A stretch of 64,000 nt of DNA from Verticillium longisporum (taxonomy: Eukaryota > Ascomycota > Sordariomycetes > Glomerellales > Plectosphaerellaceae). This document shows, in pieces, positions 10,901 through 23,161 of the stretch. The translations under genes and the position numbers were made by a program. The stretch spans positions 62,001-126,000 of the forward strand of contig JAETXT010000013.1 in NCBI GenBank assembly GCA_019188255.1. The letters are read 5' to 3'. How positions within the stretch are numbered: position 1 is the first letter of the stretch; each line of letters opens with the position of its first letter. Under the pieces are notes generated by a model. That model did not search any database and was not told the origin of the DNA. It worked only from the letters and a program-made list of their open reading frames with translations.

Positions 10901-13900
10901 TCGTCGCCGCAATGTCGTCGAGAATGATATCTCGCGGAACAACGACCAAGGGCATTGCGACTGACCAACTCCAGTATTGCTCCAGAACAGACACATCGAA
11001 ATGGAACGAAGCGAACTGCAGCCACCTCGATTCTTCGTCCCAGTGACCGGCAAATAGACGCTGGAACGCCTTCATTGCTTGGACTGCATTCTCATGCGTT
11101 ATCTCACAACCTTTCGGTGTACCCGTTGTTCCTGAAGTGTAGAGACAGTAGCAAGTGTCATTCTTGAACAAATCGTGGCCCAGTTGGCAAGGTTCAGCGC
11201 TGGCAGCGTAGAGCTTGCTCTCTTCGATCTCGACAACAATTTGCGCCGGCTGAAAGTCCAGAGCATCGCGGGCCAAGAGTGCTACGGCTCCGGAGTCTCT
11301 GAGGATGAATTCTTTCCTCGCTTTCGGGGCCGAGGGGTCAAGAGCTAGGAACGAACAGCCTGCCTTCAGAATGCCCAAGATGGCGAAAAAGGCTTCTGGG
11401 CACTTGTCAAAGTGCACCGCAACGATACCGCGGCTGGCAACATGTTGAGCCAATGTGTTGGCGACGCGGTTGCCCATCTCGTTCAGCTCTTTGAAGGTGA
11501 CGCTGTGACTCTCCGGGCTTTCACCGTTAAAGGCGGTAACGAATTCGAGAGCAAGCCTGTCGGGGGATGTTCTAGCCGTCTCTTCGACGAAATGGTGAAG
11601 AAATGCGACCTCGGAATCTATCTCAATGTCGCGCGGCGGCAGAATAGATGTCAATTCAGCATCATCGTGCCAGATTTGAGCTTCTTGGCCTTGTGGGTTG
11701 GTGGCGAGATCAGCTAAAATGGCATCGAATTGACGGAGGGCAATTGACGCCTGTTGCCGCGGAAGAACACCTGTATGAGACGATAGATGAAGACTGATAT
11801 GCCCGTCGTTTGACGGCTCGATCTCCAGGGAAACAGCGTAGTCAAGCTTGCCCTCGTCACTGATCTGACGCCACGGCAGCTTCTGGGCCGATGACGGTCC
11901 GTTTGCAGTCTTCTGATACACGAGCAGAGTGTCGAATAGGGGGGTGCCTGGGTGGCCGAGCCATTGCTGTATTTTAGAAAGAGGTGCATGCTGGTGGGCC
12001 GACAATTGGCTGCTGTATTGCATCATTTGAGACAGAAGCTCCGTGTTGGACGCTTGGTTGTGAGAGATGACCGGGACTGTCGTGATGCAAGGGAACACTG
12101 CATCATCTGTCATTGGCAAGGTGCGGCCCGAAAGCACGACTCCAAATACAAGCGTTTGCTCGCCAACATAGGCAGATAGCAGCCGAGTCCACGCAGCCTG
12201 GAGCATGGCTTGAATTGTGACGCCGGCCATGCTGGCTCGGCTTTGAAGTGTAGCAAAATCTAGTCGCGAACGGCACGTCTCCGTGTACGTGGCCGAAGAC
12301 GGTTCAATCAGAGGAGTCATTGTTGGGAACCTGTTGATGATGGTCTGAGATGACTTTTCTAGCCAGAAGGCTTTCGAGGACTCGTCTGCCAGGGCAGATC
12401 CAAGAATTGCAGAAACCACGTCTCGAGTAGAGCCAGTCGGAGTTGGAGGTGAAGAACCATTCAAGATGGAACCAAGATCTCCCAACAGCCTGTGAAGCGA
12501 ATAGGCATCATACAGCGCATGGTGTATCAGTAGATGCAGTATCGTCGTTCCGCCTTGCGTCGCCAAAGCTATCCGCCACGGCGATTGCTCCAAGGCATTG
12601 AGCACTTGCTGAGAGCTTTGGGCCTTCCAAACTTGCGCATCGAAATCCGTGTCCGAAAATGTCACGCTCTTGGCCACAAGAGTTGCTGCGAAGGAATGCT
12701 GCACCATAGCAAAGGGAGCATCGGCATGGTTTGCGGGCACGAACCCAGTGCGCAAAATCGGGTGAGCTTGAACAAGCTGTCTCCAGGCGTTCTCCACCTC
12801 TTCAGGGCTGAGATGTTGGTCGAGTTCCAATGCCAGGTAATTGAGGTAATCGACTCCGCCAGATTCGATAAAGTCCTTCAGCATGCCACATTGCACCGGA
12901 GTGCATGGGAAGACTGCCTCCGGTTCCGTGTGAAGCTGAACCGCAACGGTCGACGCGATTGTTTGTTGGAATGCATCCACGTCGTAAATCGGACGTACTG
13001 GGCTTTGCTCTCCGACCCGACGAGCGATTCGCTGGCCAAGGCTTGCGCAAGAAGGACAGTCGACAACGTCAAAAGTCGAGACATTATGATCCTGCTTTCT
13101 CAAGAGGGTGGCAATCTGAACAGCGTTGATACTGTCCAGACCAAGCTGGAATATGGTTGTTTGGAGGCCGATTCGGCTCACTGCCACGCCTGAGAGCTTC
13201 GAAAGGATGTCGCGGATGGCTTTCTCCAGCTCGCTCCAAGGCTCTTCGTGCACAGTTGCAGAGTAGCTTGGACCAGAGAAACTACTTTCTTGTTGGTCGG
13301 GGTTGTTCTGGGGCGACTCGTGGGACGCATTGGCTATACTGCTGCGTATGTCTTCTGGCAGGTCGTCTCGAGTGGGAATAACAGTAGCATGATGTCGTGC
13401 AATATGGCCGAGGATGTACGAGAAAGCTTGTGACATTGATGATGCTGTGCAAGGATCCAATGTCGCACTTGGCTGGTCAGTACAGCCAACGACACGCAAG
13501 GGGATGAGTAACTCACTTGTTGGTGTGGAGATTCAACTCTACTTTGTCAGTGTGTGCATTGGGAATCAACTCACAAACCAGCGGAACCTGTGACTTGTGT
13601 CAGTCCAGCTCACAATAACCTCATAGACAAGCCTCACATCCATGGCTCCGGTATCTTCAGCAAGCTCCCAGATCGCGCTGTCGAGGTCTTTCTTGGGGGG
13701 TTGCAACAGAAGAATAGTGTCGAAGAGGCTCCGACCAGGCCGAGACACAAGTTTTTGAATAGACCGCAAAGAGGCGAATTGGTGATCGAGGAGTTTTGAG
13801 TTGAGCACGTTCAGCTTCGTTAGCAAGTCCGTCACCTGCATGCGCCGGTTGGTTTCGATGCGAATGGGCACCGTGTTGAAGCACGGCGCAACCAGTCGTT

Positions 13901-16900
13901 CAATGCCGCTCACAGGAAGAGTGCGGCCACTCATGACGTTTCCAAAGCACACGTCATCCTGGCCAGACACGATGCCAATCAAGATGGCCCAGGTAGCCTG
14001 TCCAAGAGCTAATATCGATGTGTTGGTATCCCTGGCAACCTTTTGCCAGGCGGTCAAGCCTAAACTAATCTGCGACGTGTACGTTTGAGGTCGGGGTGGC
14101 GGAGACGTGTAACCCAGAGGTAACGCTTGCTTGCGGTTGATAAAAGTCTCCCGCCTCGCTCCGACGAAGCCTTTGAACAATTCTTTCCAGAAGCCTTCGC
14201 TACTTGGCTGCGGTGACAGCATCTGTCGTATCACGGGCGTGTATGGTATGGGCGATGGCAAGCTCTCCCCTCGAACAAGCTGCTCTACCTCCTGGAGAAG
14301 AACGCTCATGGACTCTCCGTCGTAGAGTGCATGGTGGCAGGTGAAGACCAAGAAAAAGGTGTTGTCGATGTCGAGAAGATCTAAGCCGTAGGGCGGTCGT
14401 TGTGAGTCGAGAGCGAAAGGAACTCGTCTTCTACAGTTTTCTACAGCGTCTTCAAGGCTCGGGTGCCTTGACGTCCTCAACGGGACCTCCCATCTTTGCA
14501 GGACGACCTGGGCAATGGCGTACTGGGCATCCGTAGTCGTGACGAAGCACGTCCTCAGAATATCGTGGCGATCAATCACCGTTTGCCAGTGGCTTTTCAT
14601 CTCCGGCGAAGAGGCAGCCAGTCGCAGGACTAACTGGTTGGAGTACGAGGAAGCACCAGCAGCTGATAGCATGGCTTCCTGCAAGGGAGTACAAGCTAGA
14701 ACCTCCTGGACAGCATGTTTGTGTTCAGCGAATTGCGCGGTGATGTGCTCTCTGATGTCTTGGGAAAAGAATGGCGAGTCAGTCGCCTCATCCTCAACGA
14801 CACGTTCATCTGGCGCGTTCTCTGTCGCAAGCCGAGCTAAGAGGGCAACGTAGGGGTTCTGTAAGATGTGAGAGATTGGGATGCGTCGATTGACCGTGTC
14901 CCCAAGTGACCGTGCCACAGAAATGGCCGAGATGGAGTCCAGACCGATCGTTGCCAACGGTTGCCAGCGGGAGACCCTATCACGTGGTACATTCAGACTC
15001 TGTGCAATCACCTCAGCTACTAGTCTTTCGCTGTCAGACCACTCATCTTCATCGGTCCCATGCTCTCGGTTATTGGAGACGAGACCGAGTTGATGTTGGG
15101 TGAGTCCATTGAAGAGGCTGCGCAACGCCGCCTTGTCCACCTTGCCGCTGGAAGTCTGAGGTATGGTGCTCAGAGGGATCAGGTACGACGGCACCATGTA
15201 TCGTGAGAGTCGCGACGATAGTTGCGCAAAGAGCTGCTGGTTAAGGGCTGCGAGCTCGCCATGGAAGTCGAACGACGCGTTTGCTACATTCGTGTGGGCT
15301 GCTGGTGTGTAGAAAGAAACGAGCTGTTCGCTGCTCGATCCAGTGGGCTGCAGGATCAGTGACGTACACGAGAGGACTTCTTTGGCTGCTGTCACAATAC
15401 TGTCGATTTCTCCGGTCTCGATGCGTTGGCCCCTCAACTTCACCTGGCCGTCCAGACGTCCCGTCACCAGCAAAGACCCGTCAGGTAGCATCCGGCCCAT
15501 GTCTCCAGAGCGATAGATGCGGCCGAACTCGGGGTGGTTGACGAACTTCGCACTAGTGATCTCTGGGAGATCAATGTAACCCTGCGCAACTTGATCGCCG
15601 CCAAAACAGAACTCGCCGAAGCATCCGCGGGGAACGCTTGACATTGAATCTGTCGAAAGGACAAAAGCAGAGACGTTTTCAAATGCAAACCCGAGGTGGT
15701 TAATGTAGTCGCCTTTTGTCATTTTCTTGACTGTGCAAATATTCGTTGTCTCGGCTGGACCGTACCCTATTACTTATTAGTCGAGCTGTGAGGGGCTGGG
15801 CGCTTCATTTTTCACCTTGGTAGAGGTACTCGCCCCACGACTCCGAAACGGCTGAAGTCATTGGTTCGCCGGCGGTGACCAGAAACTGAACATTTGGAAC
15901 GTGGGATGGGCGGATGAGCGACGCCACAGTGGGCGTCAAGCTGAGATGTGTGCAGCCCAGTGAGCGTATGGACTGCTCCAGATCTGCGAAGAGAGTGTCG
16001 TTGGACCCCGCGCACAAGCAGGCACCTGTTTTCCATGTGAAAAATATCTCAAACACCGAGACATCGAACGCTTGGGAACAAAGCTGCAGAAAGCGACTTG
16101 TCATGTCGTGGGGGTACAAACGGGATAGAACATCAAGATTGCTTGTGATATTAAGCTGGGTCACCACAATACCTTTAGGAACACCGGTCGTCCCAGAGGT
16201 GTAAATGATGTATGCGGGGCGAGAGGGCTGAGCTTGTCGAGGCGGATTGTGTGTGGGAAGTTCTGACAGCGACGTCGACTGTATGTCGTAGAGCGGGCAA
16301 GCCACGACGTCTGCCACTGCAACAATCGCCTGCTGATCGACCAAACAGGCAGTGGTCGAGGCCTGAGAAAGGATTAATTGCAGTCTGCTGGCCGGTGTGG
16401 AAGGAAGAAGAGGCAAGTAGGCAGCCCCAGCCTTCAAAGTCCCAAGGATCGTGGCATAAAGCAGAATTGACTTTTCCATCACGATGGCGACTGTGTCGCC
16501 TTCGAGCACTCCCTGGCTACGCAGGTACCATGCAATACGATTCGACAGGTTATTGAGCTCCTGGTAAGACATGGTTTCGCAATCAAGGTTTGATGAGGTG
16601 AAGGATTTGGCAAAGCAGATCGCATCTGCCTCAGGCGCCGCCGATGCCGAACGTTCAAAGCATGTCGCCAGGTCAGGGCTATCTGCCAATGTCACTGGTT
16701 CCGGATTGTAGATAGACGCCAGCGCTGGCGGCACGCACTGCGAGACATCATGCAACAGCGCGGTCGGGTTGATGTGGAGAGTTTGAGTGATGCAGTCGAT
16801 CTGGTCGAGGAAGAGAGTTGCGAAATCAGGGGACATGGCGTCAGCATGGTATGTGATATGGCACTTGAAACTGTCCACGACTGGTTCGATCTCGATCAAG

Positions 16901-19900
16901 ACTTTTGTCTCGAGGAAGTCGCGGTGAGAGACTTCTCGAATCGGAGATGCGTGTCGCAGGTGACTAGTGAGCGATTGTTGATAGACGAAGAGTATATCAT
17001 ACAAGGCGTCACCAGGTTGTATACTGGCCGCCCTGCGGATTTCGGACAAGGGCAGGATGCCGTGCTGCAGAGATCTTCGATTCGTCCTTTGCGTGTTCCT
17101 CAGCAGATCCCCAACAGTTTTTAGAGCCCTGAGGTCAGTTCGTAAAGGTAATGAAGCTATGCAGGGCCCCATGATATCCTCAATGCCGTCGACGGGAAGA
17201 GTCCTGCCTGACGAGACGCAACCAATGACAACGTCCGAGGTTCCCAGTATTGTGCCCCAGATCAACGTTACAGCAGCTTGGAAAAATACCTGGGCATGAA
17301 AGCCGAGCTTCTTGGCCGCTTCTTCCAGATCCCCCTCCGACAGCGTCAGCGTACGCGACATTGATTGAGGCTCCGAGGAATCAGGTGGTCGGCTCATGAG
17401 GCGTGGGAAACTTGGCTTTTGCCAGTCAAACAGCTGCTCTGCCCAAAATGCTCTAGAAACATCCAGGTCTATCAACGGAGCCGAGTTGAAAAATGCTGTT
17501 ACTTGTCCGAATTGAGGCCGAGGTCCTGCTTCTTGACCTGCCAGGATGGCCGTCAAGTCTTGGATCATGAGGTCGACGGTCCAGCCGTCGTAAATGGCGT
17601 GATGCATACGCAAGAGAAGGCGTGGGGGAGCTCCGGCCGCCGAGTTTGCAACCTGCGCCTGGAAAGGGCGAAGCCAGATACTCTCATAGTCATCATCCGC
17701 AGTCTGTTGCGCGGACAACGTAAACTGATTGACGCTTTGGATCTGGGACTTTGGGAGTGATTTCAAAATCACACGCACAAAGCTGCCCCCAGTCTCAACG
17801 AAACCCGATCGGAGAATGTCGTTTTGCTGCACCATCTTTTCCAGGCAATTCCTTACTTGCTCGAGAGAACATGAGGCAGGGAATTCCAGTTCGAGCAGAT
17901 TGTGGTACGCACTGCTGTTGGCGGATGTCTCAAACAGCATGGAACTCTGGAGCTGGGTACACCAGTCAAACCCTTCGATCTGGGAGTCCATACTTTGCAA
18001 CGTGTCGCTCGATGCCAAGATTTTCTCAGCATCCGGCGGCTGCTTGATGTGATGCCGTCTTTGAGCCTCATTGTCCACAGCTCGGACTTTGGTACACAAA
18101 GCGGAGATTGTGTTGGAACTGACCACATCAAGAGGGGATGTTTGGAGACCTTCCTTCCGCAGCGCCGACGCTAGTTGAATTGCCCGGAGGGAATCAATGC
18201 CATGTGCTGACAGAACATCCTGAAGAGTCACAGGAGACCCGACCAAATTTGAGATCGCTGTCGTGATCTTTTTTTCCAGAGGACCCAGGTCATTCTGCGT
18301 CACGGTGGTGTTGGTGTTCTTGGTGACTCCGTACTCGCGCCTCATCTGGTGGCGATCAATCTTGCCCGAAGCCAGCCGCGGAAACTCATTGATGATGACC
18401 ACATCTCCAGGGATCATAAAGGTTGGGAGCCATTGCCTGCAAGTCTGCAGAATCGACTCAGAGGTCAGTTCTTTAGATGAGTCTGTGGCTTCGAGAACAC
18501 AAAAGATGACCAGAATATTGTCGACGACCATGGCGATAGCGTCACGACATTGTGGGTCTCGTATGGCAGCCTGCTCCACCTCACCCAGCTCGATTCGCTG
18601 GCCACGGAGCTTGACCTGACCGTCAGAAATCCGGCCAAAACACTCGAGTGTGCCATCTGATTGCATGCGAGCTTTGTCTCCGGTGCGATATAGACGGCCG
18701 TAGGGAGAGTCTATGAAGGCCGCATCGGTTTGTTCGGGCCGGTTCAGATAGTTTTTCGCAAGCTGATAGCCACCCACCACCAGCTCACCAATCTGGCCGA
18801 TTGGTGATAGGGTGAAAGAAAAGCTGGAGTCGTCAGGCGGTATCTCAATCACGAAACATGAAACCGTGTCGAACGGAGCTCCTATTACGCGGGGCGAGGA
18901 ATTCGCCGAGAAAGCAGTTTGTAATGTACTAGCGAAGCATTAGTCAAAGAACCAACGAGGATATGACGGACTGCTGACCAGTGAATAGCTGCTTCTGTCG
19001 GTCCATACATTCCCCAAAGTATACTCGGCGAAGTCGAGTCTCCTCCAAACTCTTTCACAACCCGTGGCGTCAACATTTCTCCGATCGTGAGCAGCAGCTT
19101 CAGCGAGGGTACGCTTGCTCTGGTTCGAAGGAGGCTTCCAGCGACGGTGGGCGTCAGCTCGCATGCGTCAACACGCATTGCTGTCATGACACCCGGGAGG
19201 TCATCCAGCATCTTAGACCTGTCACAGGTGACCAACGTACAGCCTCGAAACAAGGGGAAAAATATTTCGAAGACAGACACGTCAAAGGTTGGCGAGGCAA
19301 ATTGCAGGAACCTCTCAAACTCTGGTATATGACGGTCGTGAGCGAGCAGACTTTGCGTTGCGGCATCGTGAGTTATGCCTACTCCCTTGGGAGTTCCTGT
19401 AGAGCCTGATGTGTACATGACATATGCCAAACTCTGGGGCTCTGGGGTGTTGATCGGAGGTGTTTCTTCCTTGGCGACTAAGAAATCCGTGACCAAGTCA
19501 AGGGCAGTGTTGGTGTCCGTCAGAGTGATCAGAGAGATGCCGAGCTCATCTCCAGCGACTTTGGAGGCCAGTTCGGGTGTCGTCAGCACAACCCTGGCAC
19601 CGACGTCTTGCAATATGAACTTGATTCTCTCGGGTGGTGCATCGAGGTTCAGGGGACAAAAGGCGCCACCGGCTTTCAAGATGGCTAACAGGGCAATGTA
19701 CAGTTGTGTGCTCTGTGGGACCAGGACGGGGACGATAAACTCGGTCTGAGGAGACAAGCCGCGCGAGGCAACCACCCTAGTAGCTAGACGGTCTGCAGCT
19801 TGGTGCAGTTCTGAGTAGGATACTTCAGACAAATGGCCGAGACGAGAAAGAGAGGAAATAGAAGGAAGATCAAGTCTTGAGCGTTGCGCAACGAGCTCGT

Positions 19901-20000
19901 GGAGAAGACATGGTCCGGGCAGTCTTTCGGGTGGATGGTTTGATATGGATAGTGCGGAGCTGGACTGAGACGCCATCGAACCGGTCTCTTGGTTCGACAT
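4961..20000 (-). CDS. sidC: Ferricrocin-type siderophore NRPS (SidC/NPS2)
   Basis: Five exons on the minus strand (20000-18979, 18928-15816, 15766-13575, 13472-5154, 5101-4961) give about 4,928 residues, close to the usual length of these synthetases. The start is MSNQETGSMAS at 20000; codons further 5' lack ATG. Order with rough residues: A1 30-560, T1 565-640, C1 690-1100, A2 1100-1600, T2 1630-1700, C2 1720-2100, T3 2190-2260, C3 2290-2730, A3 2740-3250, T4 3270-3340, C4 3400-3830, T5 3870-3940, C5 3980-4420, T6 4450-4520, C6 4540-4900. All six T domains keep the pantetheinyl Ser (GIDSL, GLDSI or GIDSI). The three A domains keep SGSTGTPKG/SGTTGxPKG, FDVSV and YGPxE. Unpaired T-C modules are the family's mark of iterative use. 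It should build a cyclic hexapeptide from acylated hydroxyornithine and small residues. The 13.5 kb splice is the least certain. Confidence 0.93.
13473..13574 (-). other. NRPS intron 3 with ambiguous splicing
   Basis: Donor GTGAGT follows TGG TTT (HRFRWF) at 13574, and a CAG acceptor at 13475-13473 restores the frame at PSATLDPC (phase 0 to 0, 102 bp). The region also holds a second GTGAGT and a second CTGAC branch. A two-intron version with a short internal exon (LNLHTN) and a CCAAG acceptor at 13468 would also stay in frame. The change affects only the C2-T3 linker. Confidence 0.5.
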
Positions 20001-22450
20001 GTTGGCCTGCTTGAAGGCTGTTCCCCCTGGCAAGATATGGCGATTACTATATTCCGAGCGGCGCTGGTGTAGCCGGGAAGGTTATAATGTCGTGAGCGTC
20101 ATGCGATGTGTCGAGCGAAACCGACCTGGTAGGTGAGAGCCAAGGATTGTATGTAACGCGGTCCACGCTTTCGCATTGCTGCAAAGTCTCAAGCAGAGTA
20201 GATCGCGGTGCCGTGGTAGCGGGGGAGAGCTTAGGATAGCTAGCACAGCGAAAGTGGCGCCAGATCTGTAGAGATTGGACCAGGTACCAGCTTTGTGCAA
20301 CGAGGTCAAGGCGAACGACTCGTCGTGGCAGCCAATTATGTTCAAGGTGATTGACAGATTCAGGGCTTAGCTGCAAGCTCGATGTGCTGGGGTGCACACA
20401 TGCGCATCATCTAACAGGGTAGGATGCTCGACGATGGGGACGCCACAGCCTCTCACAGGCCAGCGATTACTCAGCGTGGATCAACCTGGGGACAAAACCG
20501 CGCGAAGAGCTCGACGTTGCCGCTGGAGACGCTTGAGTGTCGACGTAGATGATGCAATCAATGATCGTTGATTCGTCGACCTTGTTGTAGAAGGGGGTTA
20601 CTGCAATGCAACGCAGACCGCGTGCCGTCCCTGATCGAAAGGGGAGGTCAAGCCTGTGGCGACGAGGATTCGAACCCGTGTCAAAGTCTATAAGAGAGTT
20701 GTATGAGAAGACGCATCAGGCGGCTAACGGAACTGCGTTTCGCGCCGTCCCGCGGGTTGGGTGCAAGGGACGAAGCTCTGTGCTGGGGCTCAACGAATGT
20801 GGCTTCAGAGACATGACTATTTAGTCACGTTTCTGGTCCGGAGGAAGGCAGATTTTACCTTGTTGACAGGGCCAAGATAAGAGTTCAAAGACTTACTTCC
20901 AGGCCAGGGTGTACGATCAAGCGACAGCTAGGCTCATGCCTGAGCAGCGGACACGCCAGTCAGTAATCTCCTTGACGCAGGGTCGTAAGGCTGAGAGGGG
21001 CAACCACCGTTTGGTGAGAGACGCGATTGCTGGGTAACCAACGAGGCTTGCCACTCGAGCGATCTGTCGTCATCAACCGGGGGGTGTGGCTGGTCACAAA
21101 CCATGTGTCAGGAAGGGAAGGCTCTCAGACTTCTAGGGGCGCGGCTGCCAGAAGTGCGTCGAGCTCTGGTTAGACAGTTTTGCTTGGCTTCACTGGGAGC
21201 AACTGTCTTGAGGCACGACAGGAGGTGAAGTGTGATTAGGTAAGAATGTCAGCTTTCGACCTGTTGCCAGCCTACGAGTCATCGCTTGATGCTTCAGCCT
21301 GCGTGAGACCCCTCGTTGCCAAGTGCTTACTTTGCCATTCGGCCGGGGCAAGTGATTAGCCCACTGGAGCAGGGAGGACACTGGGCCTCGGGCTCCGATG
21401 TCCGAGCAGGTCAACGACCGCAGAGGTCGGGTGCCGAGACAAGCGCCAGGGTACATGAGGGAAGGGTCCATCAAGCCTCATTTGAGGCAACTATTGGGAA
21501 ACCTCGTACGGTACGCGATGAAGGAGATCAGGTTTTTGCGCCATAACAAAGAAATAGTTGCCGTTATTACCAAGGGTCCTGACTCGGGAGGGCCGTCTAG
21601 ATTCCTCGTAGGACGGGCCAGTGTGCGCCAAGTGACACGTTCTCATGGGGCGCTGATGAAGAACTGCAGGAGGCCAGAAAACAAGCTCGCCGTAGGCGTC
21701 GGAACGTGAGATGTTACACCAAGAGACGAGAAGGGATGGCGCCATGACGGGTTCTGGAATACGTGATATGGGAGCATGGAACCCGGAAGGCTGGAAGCCA
21801 TGGCTGCATGTGACTTGAAGAAAAGAGTGAGGGTGGGGTGGTCACCACGGCCATCCCACTGTGCAGTAGACAGGATATGGGTGCATACCGCCGGTGGAAC
21901 TGCTCAAATCGGCCAAGGTGCCATGCTAGAGTCGAGCGTGGTGGTGGGCAAGTGGGGGGCGGAGCGCGGCGGAAGAGGAGAGCGCATGTCGTTGACGGGT
22001 CTGGTAAGTAAGCTATGAACAACTATGATGACAAGAACTGTGACGATGGAAGCGAAAACGTCGTCGTCTGGCCCAGACCCTGGCAGCCTTGGGGCCGCGG
22101 AGCGGTCGATCGAAAGACGCAGAGCCAAACTCAATCCTGAGGCCCAATGCGGGATGAAGCGAAAGACGTACTATGTACAGCAGCTCAGTCAACTGCAGTG
22201 CTGGGACTTGATGGGGTACGTGCCAAGACCGCAGTGGTGTCGTATGAGATTACTCCCCTCTCTTGAGAGACCTAGGTACGGGCAAGTTAATGTCGGGTGC
22301 TGATGGGTGCTGATAGTGTTCGGGTTTGAAGCCTCGCAGGAAGGGAAGGGCAACTCGGCGTCTGGTGGGCATGAACAGTTCAAAGTCAATTACGGTAGTG
22401 CGTGGCGGCGGGATGATCAGGTCTGGTCGGGGTAACTGAGGCAGATAGCG

Positions 22451-22468
22451 TAGGTAGGTACCTACCTA
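22451..22468. repeat. 18-bp perfect palindrome of TAGGTA units
   Basis: TAGGTAGGTACCTACCTA reads the same on both strands and is followed by further CTAGGTCCTAGG. Related palindromes occur at 60784-60815 and near 49485. No known regulator is assigned here. Confidence 0.6.
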
Positions 22469-22716
22469 CCTAGGTCCTAGGGAACGCGACGAAGGGAGCG
22501 GAACGAAGAGAAAGAGCAACTGGCACGATGCCTGGGCGAAGGGGCAGGTGGCATGGATCAGAGTTTTCACGCTCTTGCCGGCCCATGATGAAACTGGCTT
22601 GACGGCTCCGAGTTTGCACTGCGGTCAAGGGCCAAAGGGAAGTTTCCTTCCGCCGAGGTCCTACCCACTGACTGGCCTGTGCCGTCTGTTCCTGGCCAGC
22701 CCTGGGGCCTCTGATC

Positions 22717-22735
22717 TTATCAGATCATCAGATAA
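22717..22735. promoter_or_regulatory. Paired iron-type GATA sites (ATCWGATAA)
   Basis: Two exact copies lie one base apart: TTATCAGAT on the plus strand (ATCTGATAA on the minus) and ATCAGATAA on the plus strand. This extended GATA site is the known target of the fungal iron repressors of the SreA/Urbs1 class, which shut off siderophore genes when iron is ample. It lies about 2.0 kb upstream of sidA and 2.7 kb upstream of the NRPS. Confidence 0.7.
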
Positions 22736-23152
22736 AATTCCCTCACCCCCACTTGATCCACTCTCCGTCCAATCATGGGGGTTCGTGGCACCCGAACCAC
22801 TTTCCACCGCGAGCAAGCACATCGTCTCCTCGTCATTTCATCGTCTCGTCACCCTACGAGCTCCACGACGACCATGCCTCATTCAGATCTTTTCCGGCAC
22901 ATCCTCGCGCTTGTGCCCAGTCCTGGATACTACTCTCCGCTCTCGGAGCTGACCGGCGCGTCTTGGGCTCTCGTTTGATGTGGTCCCTCTGGTTCTCTAG
23001 TTTCCCCTCTGCCCCACGTCTTCGTTTCTGGCCCAGCTTCCAATCCCGCCGATCATTCCATCCCGTCTCCGGCCATGACAACGACATGGAGGCCATCTCA
23101 ACGGGGCCCGTGAGACCACAGCCAGCCCCCGCGTCAGACCCTGGATTGGATC

Positions 23153-23161
23153 TTATCAGAT
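23153..23161 (-). promoter_or_regulatory. Third iron-type GATA site
   Basis: TTATCAGAT on the plus strand equals ATCTGATAA on the minus strand, about 1.5 kb before the sidA start. A further weak GATA core (GAAGATAAC) follows within about 10 bp. Confidence 0.6.

Noticed and set aside
20650..20760. tRNA-like signature ggattcgaaccc (reverse complement of a T-loop)
   Set aside because: The 12 bases match a tRNA T-arm on the minus strand and a CTCATA lies upstream, but the T stem and the acceptor stem do not pair. It could be a decayed tRNA. A covariance-model scan (tRNAscan-SE) scoring above threshold would revive it.
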